A DNA stretch of 64,000 nt from Salipiger sp. H15 (GTDB lineage: Bacteria; Pseudomonadota; Alphaproteobacteria; Rhodobacterales; Rhodobacteraceae). The notes beneath the pieces were generated by a model. The model saw nothing but the letters and a program-made list of their open reading frames with translations. It had not been told where the DNA came from and made no database searches. The first letter of the stretch is position 1, and each line of letters opens with the position of its first letter. A program made the translations under genes and the position numbers. Location: positions 1,656,001 to 1,720,000 of the forward strand of contig NZ_CP123384.1 in assembly GCF_040409955.1 (NCBI RefSeq), in the 5' to 3' direction. Shown here piece by piece: positions 8,849 to 17,434 of this stretch.

Positions 8849-11245
8849 ATGAAATTCACGCTTTCCTGGTTGAAAGACCACCTCGACACCTCCGCCACGG
8901 TGGACGAGATCACCGAGGCGCTCACCGATCTGGGGCTGGAAGTCGAAGGGGTCGAGAACCCCGGCGACCGCCTGTCGGCCTTTACCATCGGCAAGGTCCT
9001 CAAGGCAGAGAAGCACCCGGACGCCGACAAGCTGCGCGTCTGCACGGTGATGACGGACGAGGGCGAGAGCCAGATCATCTGCGGCGCGCCCAACGCGCGC
9101 GAGGGGATCACCGTCGTCGTGGCCAAGCCCGGCACCTACGTGCCCGGCATCGATACCACCATCCAGGTCGGCAAGATCCGCGGCATCGAGAGCTTCGGCA
9201 TGATGTGCTCCGAGCGCGAGATGGAGCTGTCGGAAGAGCACGACGGCATCATCGAGCTGCCCTCGGGCGAGGTCGGCGAGCGCTTCATCGACTGGCTGGC
9301 GGCGCATGATCCCGCCAAGGTCGATCCGGTGATCGAGATCGCCATCACCCCGAACCGCCCCGACGCGCTCGGCGTGCACGGCATCGCCCGCGACCTCGCG
9401 GCGCGCGGTCTCGGCACGCTGAAGCCGCTGCCCGAGGTCACCGTACCCGGCACCTTCGCCTCGCCGATCAACGTCACCATCGACGAAGATACGCTCGACG
9501 ACTGCCCGGTGTTCTACGGCCGCGTCATCCGCGGCGTGAAGAACGGCCCCTCGCCGAAATGGCTGCAGGAGCGGCTGAAGGCCATCGGCCTGCGCCCGAT
9601 CAGCTTCCTCGTCGACGTGACCAACTACTTCACCTTCGACCGCAACCGCCCGCTGCACGTCTTCGACGCGGCCAAGGTCACCGGCGACCTGCGCGTGCAC
9701 CGTGCCAAGGGGGGCGAGACGCTGGAGGCGCTCGACGAGCGCACCTACACGCTCGAGCCCGGCATGGTGGTGATCTCGGCCGGTGACACGGTGGAAAGCC
9801 TCGGCGGCGTGATGGGCGGCGAGCCCACCGGCGTGTCGGACGAGACCGTGGATGTCTTCCTCGAGGCCGCCTATTTCCAGACCGTCCGCACCGCCTACAC
9901 GGGCCGCGCGCTGAAGATCAATTCCGACGCCCGCTACCGGTTCGAGCGCGGCATCGACCCCGCGTCGGTGGCCCCGGGCATCGAGGCGGCGACCGCGATG
10001 ATCCTCGACATCGCCGGCGGCGAGTCCTCGGAGGTGATCGTCGCAGGCGCCATCCCCGACGTGAGCCGCGCCTACAAGCTCGACACCGACCGGGTGATCA
10101 GCCTCGTCGGCATGGAGATCCCCGCGGACACGCAGCGCGCCACCCTGACCGCGCTCGGCTTCACCTTCGACGGCGACATGGCCAACGTGCCGAGCTGGCG
10201 CCCGGACGTGATGGGCGAGGCGGATCTGGTGGAAGAGGTCGCACGCATCGCCTCGCTCACCAAGCTGCAGGGCCAGCCGATGCGCCGCGCCCAGCCGGGC
10301 GTGCCGAAGCCGATCCTGTCGCCGATGCAGAAGCGCGAGCAGGTGGCCCGCCGCACCACGGCGGAACTCGGCTACAACGAGTGCGTGACCTACAGCTTCA
10401 TCGACAAGGCGGCGGCCGAGCTCTTCGGCGGCGGCACCGATGCGACCATGCTGGCCAACCCGATCAGCTCGGAGATGAGCCACATGCGCCCGTCGCTGCT
10501 GCCGGGCCTGCTGCAGGCGGCAGCCCGCAACCAGGCGCGCGGCTTTGCCGACATGGCGCTCTTCGAATGCGGTCCCGCCTTCGCTGGCGGTGAGCCGGGC
10601 GAGCAGGCGACGCAGGTCACCGGCATCCTCGTCGGCCGCACCGGTCCCAAGGACGTGCACGGCGCGGCGCGCGCCGTCGACATCTTCGACGCCAAGGCCG
10701 ATGCCGAGGCGATCCTCGCGGCCATTGGCGCGCCCGCCAAGATGCAGATCCTGCGCGGCGCCGAGGAATGGTGGCACCCGGGCCGTCACGGCAAGCTCTG
10801 CCTCGGCCCGAAGAAGGTGCTGGGCGTCTTCGGCGAGCTGCACCCCAAGGTGCTGCAGGCGATGGACGTGAAGGGGCCGGTCGTGGCCTTCACCCTCTAT
10901 CCGCAGGAAATCCCGCTGCCGCGCAGCACCGGCTCGGCGCGCCCCGCGCTCAAGCTGAACGACCTGCAGGCCGTCGAGCGTGACTTCGCCTTCGTGGTCG
11001 ACTCGAATGTCGCCGCGCTGGACCTCGTGAACGCCGCGGCCGGTGCCGACAAGGCGCTGATCGAGGACGTGCGGGTGTTCGACGAGTTCATCGGCGGCAG
11101 CCTCGGGGCCGGCAAGAAGTCGGTCGCCATCACCGTGCGCCTGCAGCCGAGCGAGGCGACGCTGAAGGAGAAGGACATCGAGGACGTGGCGGCCAAGATC
11201 GTCGCCAAGGTCGAGAAGGCCACCGGCGGCACGCTGCGCGGCTGA
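8849..11245 (+). CDS. pheT: Phenylalanyl-tRNA synthetase beta subunit
   Basis: 798 residues, the usual bacterial PheT length. Domain order is visible: N-terminal tRNA-binding domain (about 40-150, with KVLKAEKHPDADKL), B3/B4 editing domain, B5 domain (about 400-470) and the C-terminal ferredoxin-like anticodon-binding domain ending in KVEKATGGTLRG. The enzyme charges tRNA-Phe as an alpha2-beta2 tetramer. The alpha-subunit gene pheS is not in this window, so the two genes are not directly adjacent here. An intrinsic terminator follows. Confidence 0.97.
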   Translation: MKFTLSWLKDHLDTSATVDEITEALTDLGLEVEGVENPGDRLSAFTIGKVLKAEKHPDADKLRVCTVMTDEGESQIICGAPNAREGITVVVAKPGTYVPGIDTTIQVGKIRGIESFGMMCSEREMELSEEHDGIIELPSGEVGERFIDWLAAHDPAKVDPVIEIAITPNRPDALGVHGIARDLAARGLGTLKPLPEVTVPGTFASPINVTIDEDTLDDCPVFYGRVIRGVKNGPSPKWLQERLKAIGLRPISFLVDVTNYFTFDRNRPLHVFDAAKVTGDLRVHRAKGGETLEALDERTYTLEPGMVVISAGDTVESLGGVMGGEPTGVSDETVDVFLEAAYFQTVRTAYTGRALKINSDARYRFERGIDPASVAPGIEAATAMILDIAGGESSEVIVAGAIPDVSRAYKLDTDRVISLVGMEIPADTQRATLTALGFTFDGDMANVPSWRPDVMGEADLVEEVARIASLTKLQGQPMRRAQPGVPKPILSPMQKREQVARRTTAELGYNECVTYSFIDKAAAELFGGGTDATMLANPISSEMSHMRPSLLPGLLQAAARNQARGFADMALFECGPAFAGGEPGEQATQVTGILVGRTGPKDVHGAARAVDIFDAKADAEAILAAIGAPAKMQILRGAEEWWHPGRHGKLCLGPKKVLGVFGELHPKVLQAMDVKGPVVAFTLYPQEIPLPRSTGSARPALKLNDLQAVERDFAFVVDSNVAALDLVNAAAGADKALIEDVRVFDEFIGGSLGAGKKSVAITVRLQPSEATLKEKDIEDVAAKIVAKVEKATGGTLRG

Positions 11246-11263
11246 TCCGCTTCCAATGACAGG

Positions 11264-11299
11264 AAAGGCCCCGGCAGATCGCTCTGCCGGGGCCTTTTT
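11264..11299 (+). terminator. Rho-independent terminator after pheT
   Basis: A perfect 15-base stem beginning AAAGGCCCCGGCAGA, a TCGC loop, the complementary arm and a run of T. Confidence 0.9.
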
Positions 11300-11463
11300 C
11301 ATTGTCGGGTCCCGCGGTGGGGCCGTGGCGGGGAGTCACCCCCGCCAGAACCTCAGCACCTCGATCCGCGCCACCCGCAGCACGAGGCGCCAGACCGAGG
11401 CGAGGGTCGGGCGCGTGTCCGTGCGCGGGCCGGGCGCCGAGGGGGTGATGACGCGGGGCAGGG

Positions 11464-11901
11464 TCAGTTCCCCGGCCGCTTCGGCGGGGTCAGCTCGGCG
11501 CCGCTCAGCACGCCGTCGCCGTTGCGGTCCATGCGGGTGAACATCTCGTGCGCGCCGGCCTTGAACTCGGCCTTGGTGATCTTGCCATCGCCGTTGCTAT
11601 CGAGCTTCGGCCCGCCGGGCTGTCCGCCCTTTGCCGGGGCTTGCCCCCGCGCATCCTTGCCGGCCGCGGCACCCGGGCCACCCTGCGGGCGCGCCTCGGC
11701 CTCCGAGAGCACGCCGTCGCGGTTGCTGTCGAGCCGGGTGAACATCTCGGCGTTCTGCGCCTCGGCCTCGGCCAGCGTGACCTTGCCGTCGCCGTTCCGG
11801 TCCATCTGCTTGAGCATGTCGCCGGGGTTACCCTGCGGCTGCGCCGCGAGGGCAGTGGCCGAGAGGAGGAGGGCGGTTGCTGCTGCGATGAGGGGCTTCA
11901 T
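11464..11901 (-). CDS. Periplasmic EF-hand protein
   Basis: 145 residues. A signal peptide (MKPLIAAATALLLSATALA) is followed by four EF-hand loops: DRNGDGKVTLAE near residue 34, DSNRDGVLSEAE near 58, DSNGDGKITKAE near 100 and DRNGDGVLSGAE near 124. Each keeps the 1-3-5-12 acidic/polar ligand pattern, and a Pro/Gly/Ala linker separates the two pairs. It should bind calcium in the periplasm. It stands alone, so neighbours do not indicate its partner. Confidence 0.88.
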   Translation of the reverse strand: MKPLIAAATALLLSATALAAQPQGNPGDMLKQMDRNGDGKVTLAEAEAQNAEMFTRLDSNRDGVLSEAEARPQGGPGAAAGKDARGQAPAKGGQPGGPKLDSNGDGKITKAEFKAGAHEMFTRMDRNGDGVLSGAELTPPKRPGN

Positions 11902-11963
11902 GGGGCGTCCTTTCTTGCCTGTGTCGCCCTGATACGCAGCCCGCGCGCGCCTCCGTCGCGGGA

Positions 11964-12305
11964 TCAGCCCTCGGACACGAATTCGTCATAGGCGGCCAGC
12001 GCCTTGGCCGCGTACATCAGGCCCGGCCCGCCGCCCATCTGCACCGCCACGCCGCAGACCTCGGCGATCTCCTCGCGGGTGACGCCAAGGCGGACCAGCG
12101 CGTTCACGTGGCTCAGGATGCAGGCATCGCAGCGGATCGCGATGCCGATCCCGAGCGCCACGAATTCCTTTTCCTTGTGGTTCAGCGCGCCCTCGGCCGA
12201 GGCGGCCTTTTCCATCTCGACGAAGCCGGCGAAGGTCTCGGGGATGGCCTTGCGCAGCTCGCGCAGTTCGCTGCGTTTGCCGGCGAGTTGTTCCTTGAAC
12301 GACAT
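11964..12305 (-). CDS. AhpD-like carboxymuconolactone decarboxylase family protein
   Basis: 113 residues, all-helical CMD/AhpD fold. The redox motif is CDAC with the following His (IRCDACILSHVNALV, near residues 58-72), preceded by the conserved Glu in KEKEFVALGI. Such proteins act as small thiol peroxidases or disulfide reductants; a true decarboxylase role is unlikely because of the CxxC. An FnrL-type box 57 bases upstream suggests induction under low oxygen. Confidence 0.88.
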   Translation of the reverse strand: MSFKEQLAGKRSELRELRKAIPETFAGFVEMEKAASAEGALNHKEKEFVALGIGIAIRCDACILSHVNALVRLGVTREEIAEVCGVAVQMGGGPGLMYAAKALAAYDEFVSEG

Positions 12306-12361
12306 ATCGCTCTCCCTGCATGTGACTGCGTCCTGATGACCATGCGCGCCGGGCGGCGGCC

Positions 12362-12375
12362 TTGATCCAGATCAG
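12362..12375 (-). promoter_or_regulatory. FnrL/FNR-type box
   Basis: TTGATCCAGATCAG matches the TTGAT-N4-ATCAA consensus at nine of ten positions. It lies 57 bases before the AhpD-like gene in the divergent side of the gap, a typical activator position. Confidence 0.65.
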
Positions 12376-12416
12376 ACAAGGGGAGGGTAGCGGGTTTGCG
12401 TGTCCCGCAGAATGCG

Positions 12417-12438
12417 AAAGGCCCCGCTGGGGGCCTCT
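12417..12438 (-). terminator. Rho-independent terminator of the acyl-CoA dehydrogenase gene
   Basis: Read on the minus strand: AGAGGCCCC, loop CAGC, GGGGCCTTT. It lies 30 bases after the mcd stop codon. Confidence 0.75.
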
Positions 12439-12467
12439 GCATCGGTCGGACCTGTGCGCGGAGGCAA

Positions 12468-14156
12468 TCAGCCCAGCAACCGCCGCGCGATCACCTGCGC
12501 CTGGATCTCGGCGGCACCCTCGAAGATGTTGAGGATGCGCGCGTCGCAAAGGATGCGGCTGATCGTGTATTCCAGCGCAAACCCGTTGCCGCCGTGGATC
12601 TGCAGCGCGTTGTCGGCATTGGCCCAGGCGACGCGGGCGCCGAGCAGCTTGGCCATCCCGGCCTCGAGATCGCAGCGGATGCCCTCGTCCTTCTCGCGCG
12701 CCGAGAAATAGGTGAGCTGGCGGGCGATCATGATCTCGACCGCCATCATCGCCAGCTTGCCCGAGACACGCGGGAAAGCGATCAGCGACTTGCCGAACTG
12801 CTTGCGCTCCTGCGCGTAGCGCATGCCGACGTCGAGCGCCGATTGCGCCACGCCGATGGCGCGGGCGGCGGTCTGGATGCGGGCGCTCTCGAAGGTCTCC
12901 ATCAGTTGCTTGAAGCCCTTGCCCTCCTCGCCGCCCAGCAGGTTCCCGCCCTTCACCCTGAAGCCGTCGAAGCCGAGTTCGAACTCCTTCATGCCGCGAT
13001 AGCCCAGCACCTCGATCTCGCCGCCGGTCATGCCGGGGGTGGGGAAGGGGGTCTCGTCGTCGCCGGGGGTCTTCTCGGCGAGGAACATCGACAGGCCCTT
13101 GTAGTCGGAGCTGCCGGGATCGGTGCGGGCGAGCAGGGTCATCACGTGGGCGCGGGCGGCGTGGGTGATCCAGGTCTTGTTGCCGGTGATGATGTAGTCG
13201 CCGCTCTCGTCCTTCACCGCGCGGGTGCGCAGCGAGCCGAGGTCGGAGCCGGTGTTGGGCTCGGTGAAGACCGCCGTCGGGAGCTTCTCGCCGCTGGCGA
13301 TCTGCGGCAGCCACGTTTCCTTCTGCTCTTCGGTGCCGCCCGCGAGGATCAGCTCGGCGGCGATCTCGGAGCGGGTGCCGAGGCTGCCCACGCCGATGTA
13401 TCCGCGCGACAGTTCCTCGGAGACGACGCACATGGACGCTTTCGACAGGCCGAAGCCGCCGTATTCCTCGGGGATGGTCAGGCCGAAGACACCCATCTCG
13501 GCGAGCTCCTCGATCACCTCCATCGGGATGTAATCGTCCTTGAGGTGCCACTCGTGGGCGAAGGGCTCGACCTTCTCGACGGCGTAGCGGCGGAACTGCT
13601 CGCGGATCATCTCGAGCTCGTCGTCGAGCCCGGTGCGGCCGACGGTGATCTCGGCGGCGCGCTCCTCCATCAGCTGCACGAGGCGGGTGCGGGCGGCCTG
13701 GCTGTTGCCTTTGGCGGCCAGCGCCCCGGCGGCCCCCTCGCGCAGCGGCGTGGCGGCGGTGGCGGGCAGGCCGAGATCGGTGAGGCGCACCATCTCGCCC
13801 TGGTTCATCTGGATGCCGCCGGCGATCTGGCTGAGGTACTCGCCGAAGGCGATCTGCAGGAGCAGTTGCTCGACCTCGGAGAACGTGCCCTCGGCCACAA
13901 GCCGCTCGGCCCAGCCGTGCATCTGGCGCAGCGACTCGGCGTAGGTGGCGAGCCAGGCAAGGCCATGGGCGGCGAACTGGTGCTCTTCGATCAGGCGGCC
14001 CGAGACGCGGCCCTCCTCCTCGATCAGCGCGCGGACCGAGGCGCGGGCCTGTTCGAAGACCTGCGCGACCGGAGCCAGCGCCGCGCCGGTCAGTTCCAGA
14101 AGATCGTCCAGCACCGTTCCCTCTTCCAGCATGCCACCCTGTCCGTCATGAGCCAT
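12468..14156 (-). CDS. mcd: (2S)-methylsuccinyl-CoA dehydrogenase
   Basis: 562 residues, about 170 longer at the N-terminus than ordinary acyl-CoA dehydrogenases. This N-terminal helical extension is characteristic of Mcd of the ethylmalonyl-CoA pathway in Rhodobacter and Methylobacterium. The dehydrogenase body starts near residue 180; FTEPNTGSDLGSL binds FAD/substrate, and the C-terminal part has QIHGGNGFALEYTISRILCDARI. It oxidises methylsuccinyl-CoA to mesaconyl-CoA, permitting growth on C2 compounds without glyoxylate shunt. AGAGGAGA precedes the ATG. The other pathway genes are not in the window. Confidence 0.87.
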   Translation of the reverse strand: MAHDGQGGMLEEGTVLDDLLELTGAALAPVAQVFEQARASVRALIEEEGRVSGRLIEEHQFAAHGLAWLATYAESLRQMHGWAERLVAEGTFSEVEQLLLQIAFGEYLSQIAGGIQMNQGEMVRLTDLGLPATAATPLREGAAGALAAKGNSQAARTRLVQLMEERAAEITVGRTGLDDELEMIREQFRRYAVEKVEPFAHEWHLKDDYIPMEVIEELAEMGVFGLTIPEEYGGFGLSKASMCVVSEELSRGYIGVGSLGTRSEIAAELILAGGTEEQKETWLPQIASGEKLPTAVFTEPNTGSDLGSLRTRAVKDESGDYIITGNKTWITHAARAHVMTLLARTDPGSSDYKGLSMFLAEKTPGDDETPFPTPGMTGGEIEVLGYRGMKEFELGFDGFRVKGGNLLGGEEGKGFKQLMETFESARIQTAARAIGVAQSALDVGMRYAQERKQFGKSLIAFPRVSGKLAMMAVEIMIARQLTYFSAREKDEGIRCDLEAGMAKLLGARVAWANADNALQIHGGNGFALEYTISRILCDARILNIFEGAAEIQAQVIARRLLG

Positions 14157-14231
14157 GAATCATCTCCTCTCGTGCCACGGATGCAGATAGCGATTTTGCA
14201 GTCGCAGCGCAACAAAAATACCCAATGATGA

Positions 14232-14261
14232 CATATAATGTTGCGATTATTGCTTGACCAA
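14232..14261 (-). promoter_or_regulatory. Candidate mcd promoter
   Basis: On the minus strand, TTGGTC, an 18-base spacer and TATATG lie in an unusually AT-rich stretch about 75 bases before the mcd ATG. The match is partial. Confidence 0.35.
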
Positions 14262-14302
14262 TAGGGGCTGCCGGGCGGTTCCGCCCGTGATATGAGCAGC
14301 TT

Positions 14303-15073
14303 ATGGACGCGCTCTTCACCCTCGTATCGCCGCCGATGCTGGCGCTCGCCTTCGCCGTTGCAGCACTGGCGGGGCTGGTCAAGGGCATGGTCGGCTTTGC
14401 CATGCCGATGATCATGATCTCGGGGCTGGGATCGGTGGTCTCGCCCGAGCTGGCGCTGGCCGGGTTGATCCTGCCGACGCTGGCGACCAACGCCTTCCAG
14501 GCCTTCGGCGAGGGGCCGCGCGCGGCCTGGGAGACGGTGAAGCGCTTCCGCGTGCTGCTGATCGTGGCCTTCGTGATGCTGGTGCTCTCGGCGCAGTTGG
14601 TGCGCGTGCTGCCGGTGCAGGTGCTGCTGGCGATGATCGGCGGGCCGGTCCTCGTCTTCTGCCTGCTGCAGCTCGCCGGCTGGAAGCCGAACCTGCCGAA
14701 CGGATCGACCCTGCGGATCGAGGCGACCGTGGGCGGCGTGGCCGGGTTCATCGGCGGCATGTCCGGGGTCTGGGGCCCGCCCTTCGTGGCCTATCTCACG
14801 GCCATCGGCACGGAAAAGCGCGACCAGGTCCGGGTGCAGGGCGTGGCCTACGGGCTGGGGGCGATCTCGCTGACCGCGGCGCACAGCGTCTCGGGCGTGT
14901 TCAATGCCCAGAGCGCGCCCTTCTCGGCGGCGCTGCTGGTGCCGGCGATGGTCGGCATGTGGCTCGGGCGGCGCATCCACGACCGCATCGACCAGGCGAT
15001 GTTCCGCAGGCTGACACTGATCGTGCTGACGGTGGCGGCGCTGAACCTGCTGCGGCGGGCCTTCTTCGGCTGA
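14303..15073 (+). CDS. TauE/SafE-family membrane exporter
   Basis: 256 residues with about seven to eight hydrophobic segments. The family pattern is clear: AALAGLVKGMVGFAMPMI in the first repeat and GGVAGFIGGMSGVWGPPF in the second, two related halves typical of TauE/SafE. These transport sulfonates, sulfite or small organic anions across the inner membrane. It is divergent from mcd and not in an evident operon, so the substrate stays open. Confidence 0.87.
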   Translation: MDALFTLVSPPMLALAFAVAALAGLVKGMVGFAMPMIMISGLGSVVSPELALAGLILPTLATNAFQAFGEGPRAAWETVKRFRVLLIVAFVMLVLSAQLVRVLPVQVLLAMIGGPVLVFCLLQLAGWKPNLPNGSTLRIEATVGGVAGFIGGMSGVWGPPFVAYLTAIGTEKRDQVRVQGVAYGLGAISLTAAHSVSGVFNAQSAPFSAALLVPAMVGMWLGRRIHDRIDQAMFRRLTLIVLTVAALNLLRRAFFG

Positions 15074-15080
15074 AGCCCCC

Positions 15081-15506
15081 TCACTCGAAGAGCAGTTCCG
15101 GGTAGCCGGTACGCGGATCGAGCGCGCGGCGGAAATGCACCGGCGCGAGGCCGAGGATGACCTCGGCCGTGGTGCGGACGATCGAGCCCTCGAGCAGGTG
15201 TCCGCCGAGCATCGCGCCCTTCGAATCCGAGACCGCGATGTGAAGGTGCGGGCCCTGTTCCGAGAAGGTGCCCGAGAGCGAGACGATCTCCAGCGTCACC
15301 TGCAGCGACAGCGCGCTGTCGAGCCCGGCCGGGCGCAGGCAGACGGTCGAGAGGCTGCCGACGCAGGCGACGACAAAGCCCGCGTGTTCGCGCTCGGCGA
15401 CGAAGGCGGCATCGAGCGCGGCGCGCAGGTCGTCCCCCGGCAGAAGGCGCAGGGCGAGAAGCCGCGTTGCGGCCCCGGGCCAGGTGGATTTGAGATCGGC
15501 GCTCAT
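15081..15506 (-). CDS. PPC/DUF296-domain protein
   Basis: 141 residues. The single domain matches the plant-and-prokaryote-conserved (DUF296) fold: LRLLPGDDLRAAL near the start, GFVVACVGSLS in the middle and GPHLHIAVSDSKG followed by GGHLLEG near residue 100. In bacteria these form trimers of uncertain role; some plant members bind DNA through an AT-hook absent here. The gene is convergent with the TauE-like gene and has only a weak ribosome site. Confidence 0.85.
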   Translation of the reverse strand: MSADLKSTWPGAATRLLALRLLPGDDLRAALDAAFVAEREHAGFVVACVGSLSTVCLRPAGLDSALSLQVTLEIVSLSGTFSEQGPHLHIAVSDSKGAMLGGHLLEGSIVRTTAEVILGLAPVHFRRALDPRTGYPELLFE

Positions 15507-15572
15507 AGTCCAAGAATGCCACAGCTCGGGCGGATTCCCTAAGCCCTTCGCGGCGCCGGTCGTGCTTCGGCG

Positions 15573-15743
15573 TCAGGCTGCGTGGCGCTTCAATCTTGCC
15601 GGGGCAAGGTTGAGGTCGGCCCGGTTGTCGCCGGTGCCGTGCAGCAGCAGGAGCGCGGTGCCGTCGGGCGGGGCGGCGCGCTGCAGGTGATGCGCAAGGC
15701 GCGCGGCCCCGGGCTCCGGGGCGGGGGACGTTCGCGGGCGCAT
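15573..15743 (-). pseudogene. Remnant of an alpha/beta-hydrolase (phospholipase/carboxylesterase type)
   Basis: The minus strand codes for about 56 residues that include LAHHLQRAAPPDG and TALLLLHGTGDNRADL. This is the usual N-terminal start of phospholipase/carboxylesterases (LVLLHGTGGNEHDL type), with the oxyanion-loop HGTG. A stop follows about 16 residues later, and nothing downstream encodes the GFSQGA nucleophile region. I read it as a deletion remnant; a functional peptide is unlikely. Confidence 0.5.
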
Positions 15744-15824
15744 AGCCCGGCGGGGCCGACTTCGGGGGTGCCCCGGCGCGCGGCTTGCTGCTAGGAACGG
15801 CACAGGCCGAGGCAGGAGATCCGC

Positions 15825-16016
15825 GTGTTCGACTTTTCCCATCCGTTCTTTCGCCCGCTCTGGCGGCGCGTGGTGATCACGCTGGTCTGCCTTGGCTGGG
15901 GCGTGGTCGAGACGCGCACCGGCTCGCCCGGCTGGGCGGTGATCTTCCTCGGGCTGGGGGCGATCTGCGGCTACAAGCTGCTGCTGGCCTACGAGCCCCC
16001 GGCGGGCGGCGAGTGA
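15825..16016 (+). CDS. Small conserved membrane protein
   Basis: 63 residues starting with GTG seven bases after AGGAG. Short cytoplasmic start (MFDFSHPFFRPLWRR), then two hydrophobic segments (VVITLVCLGWGVV and WAVIFLGLGAICGYKLLLA). The HPFFRPLWRR motif followed by a WG-containing helix is something I recall as a recurrent small protein of Rhodobacteraceae. Function unknown. Confidence 0.75.
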   Translation: MFDFSHPFFRPLWRRVVITLVCLGWGVVETRTGSPGWAVIFLGLGAICGYKLLLAYEPPAGGE

Positions 16017-16088
16017 GGCAAGGGTGCTGCGCCGCGGGAGGGATAGGCGCTCTTCGCAACGGAAGCCGATTTTCGCGCCGATACCCTG

Positions 16089-16117
16089 TTGACCACGCCT
16101 GCAGAACCTTCTAGAGA
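16089..16117 (+). promoter_or_regulatory. Promoter of tRNA-Trp
   Basis: TTGACC at 16089-16094, a 17-base spacer and TAGAGA at 16112-16117. The predicted start is about five bases before the mature tRNA. Confidence 0.6.
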
Positions 16118-16128
16118 CCGCCGTATAC

Positions 16129-16204
16129 AGGGGTATAGCTCAGCTGGTAGAGCGACGGTCTCCAAAACCGTAGGTCGCGGGTTCGAACCCTGCTGCCCCT
16201 GCCA
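16129..16204 (+). tRNA. tRNA-Trp (anticodon CCA)
   Basis: A 76-base cloverleaf with acceptor AGGGGTA paired to TGCCCCT, D-arm GCTCAGCTGGTAGAGC, anticodon stem ACGGT/ACCGT with loop CTCCAAA (anticodon CCA at 16162-16164), T-arm GCGGGTTCGAACCCTGC and encoded CCA end. A GCACCGC-AAG-GCGGTGC hairpin at 16206-16222 may end the transcript. In related genomes this tRNA commonly precedes secE-nusG; that pair is not here. Confidence 0.97.
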
Positions 16205-16447
16205 CGCACCGCAAGGCGGTGCACCCTCTCCCGCACATCTCCAGATCGCCTCACGCGCCATCCGCGTCTGGTTGCGTTCGGCCAGACGGCGCCTGCCATC
16301 TCCGGTCCGCCTCTCGCGTGGTCATGTTTCCGCCGGGGCAAACATATACGCGGAAAAGTTGTTTCTTCCCTAGGGTAAATTAGCCTAGTCTTTGCAGAGA
16401 CATGTTCCCGAAGATTTTTCCCACACGATGCATTTCGGAGCGCTCCC

Positions 16448-17245
16448 ATGACATACCTTTCCAGAACCGTTGCGGCCGGCGCCGCAGCGGCGCTTCTCGC
16501 GAGTCCGGTGCTGGCGCAGGACAGTTCCAGCGCGGAGTTGCAGAAGCAGCTTTCGAACCCGGTGGCCTCGCTGATCAGCGTGCCGTTCCAGTTCAACTTC
16601 GACGACAACATCGGCCCGAAGGGCAAGGGCGAGCGCTGGACGATGAACATCCAGCCGGTGATCCCCATCGACCTCGGCGGTGGCTGGAACCTCATCTCGC
16701 GCACGATCGTGCCGGTGGTGTCGCAATACAACCTGCCCGCGCGCGGCGAGGACAGCTGGGGCCTCGGCGACACCACGCAGAGCTTCTTCTTCTCGCCGGC
16801 GCCGACCGCGGGCGGGCTGATCTGGGGGGTCGGCCCGGCCTTCCTCTTCCCCACGGCGACCGACGATGACCTCGGGCTCGACACCTTCGCGGCGGGCGTG
16901 ACCGGCGTGGTGCTGAAGCAGAGCGGGCCGTGGACGCTGGGCGTGCTGGCCAACCACCTCTGGGACTGGGACGGTCCCGCCGAGATCGACGCGACCTTCA
17001 CCCAGCCCTTCCTCGCCTATGCCTACGACAACGGCTGGACCGCGACGCTGCAGGCGGAATGGACGCATGACTGGGCGAACGACACCGATTCCGCGCCGAT
17101 CGGTCTCATCGCCTCGAAACTGGGCAATATCGGCGGCACGCCGGTCAGCTGGATGGGCGGGGTGCGCTACTACGCCGATTCCGCGCCGAACGGGCCCGAG
17201 GGCTGGGGCGCGCGCTTCGGCGTGACGCTGCTCTTCCCGAAGTGA
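16448..17245 (+). CDS. Outer-membrane beta-barrel protein
   Basis: 265 residues. Signal peptide MTYLSRTVAAGAAAALLASPVLAQ, then an alternating-pattern sequence rich in Gly, Trp and aromatic residues, ending in GARFGVTLLFPK, a typical barrel terminus. The overall pattern (WTMNIQPVIPIDLGGGWNLI, the SFFFSP strand, GVGPAFLFPTATDD) fits the transporter-like family described as MetA-pathway of phenol degradation. Its 240-base upstream region is AT-richer than the surroundings, but I could not place a promoter. Cargo unknown. Confidence 0.78.
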   Translation: MTYLSRTVAAGAAAALLASPVLAQDSSSAELQKQLSNPVASLISVPFQFNFDDNIGPKGKGERWTMNIQPVIPIDLGGGWNLISRTIVPVVSQYNLPARGEDSWGLGDTTQSFFFSPAPTAGGLIWGVGPAFLFPTATDDDLGLDTFAAGVTGVVLKQSGPWTLGVLANHLWDWDGPAEIDATFTQPFLAYAYDNGWTATLQAEWTHDWANDTDSAPIGLIASKLGNIGGTPVSWMGGVRYYADSAPNGPEGWGARFGVTLLFPK

Positions 17246-17434
17246 GTCGGGGCCCGGGCCGAGCGGCTCGCGACCGGGCCTGACAGCCCGGCCGCAGCGC
17301 TCCCGGACGGGCGGGGAAGGAGGTACTGGGGGAGGGAACCCGTTGCGCTCAGGCGCGTTTCTGCACCTGCAGCGTCACACTGACGATACATCGATTCGCC
17401 ATAAGGCGGGCGAACAGTGAAGGAACAAGCCCGG

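Noticed and set aside
8801..11302. An 833-codon open frame antisense to pheT
   Set aside because: Same cause. Codon-position GC and protein motifs favour pheT.
17371..17395. A Pho box upstream of the PlcP-like gene
   Set aside because: GCGTCACACTGACGATACAT has only scattered matches to the CTGTCAT-N4-CTGTCAT pattern. Not good enough to call; a matrix scan is needed.
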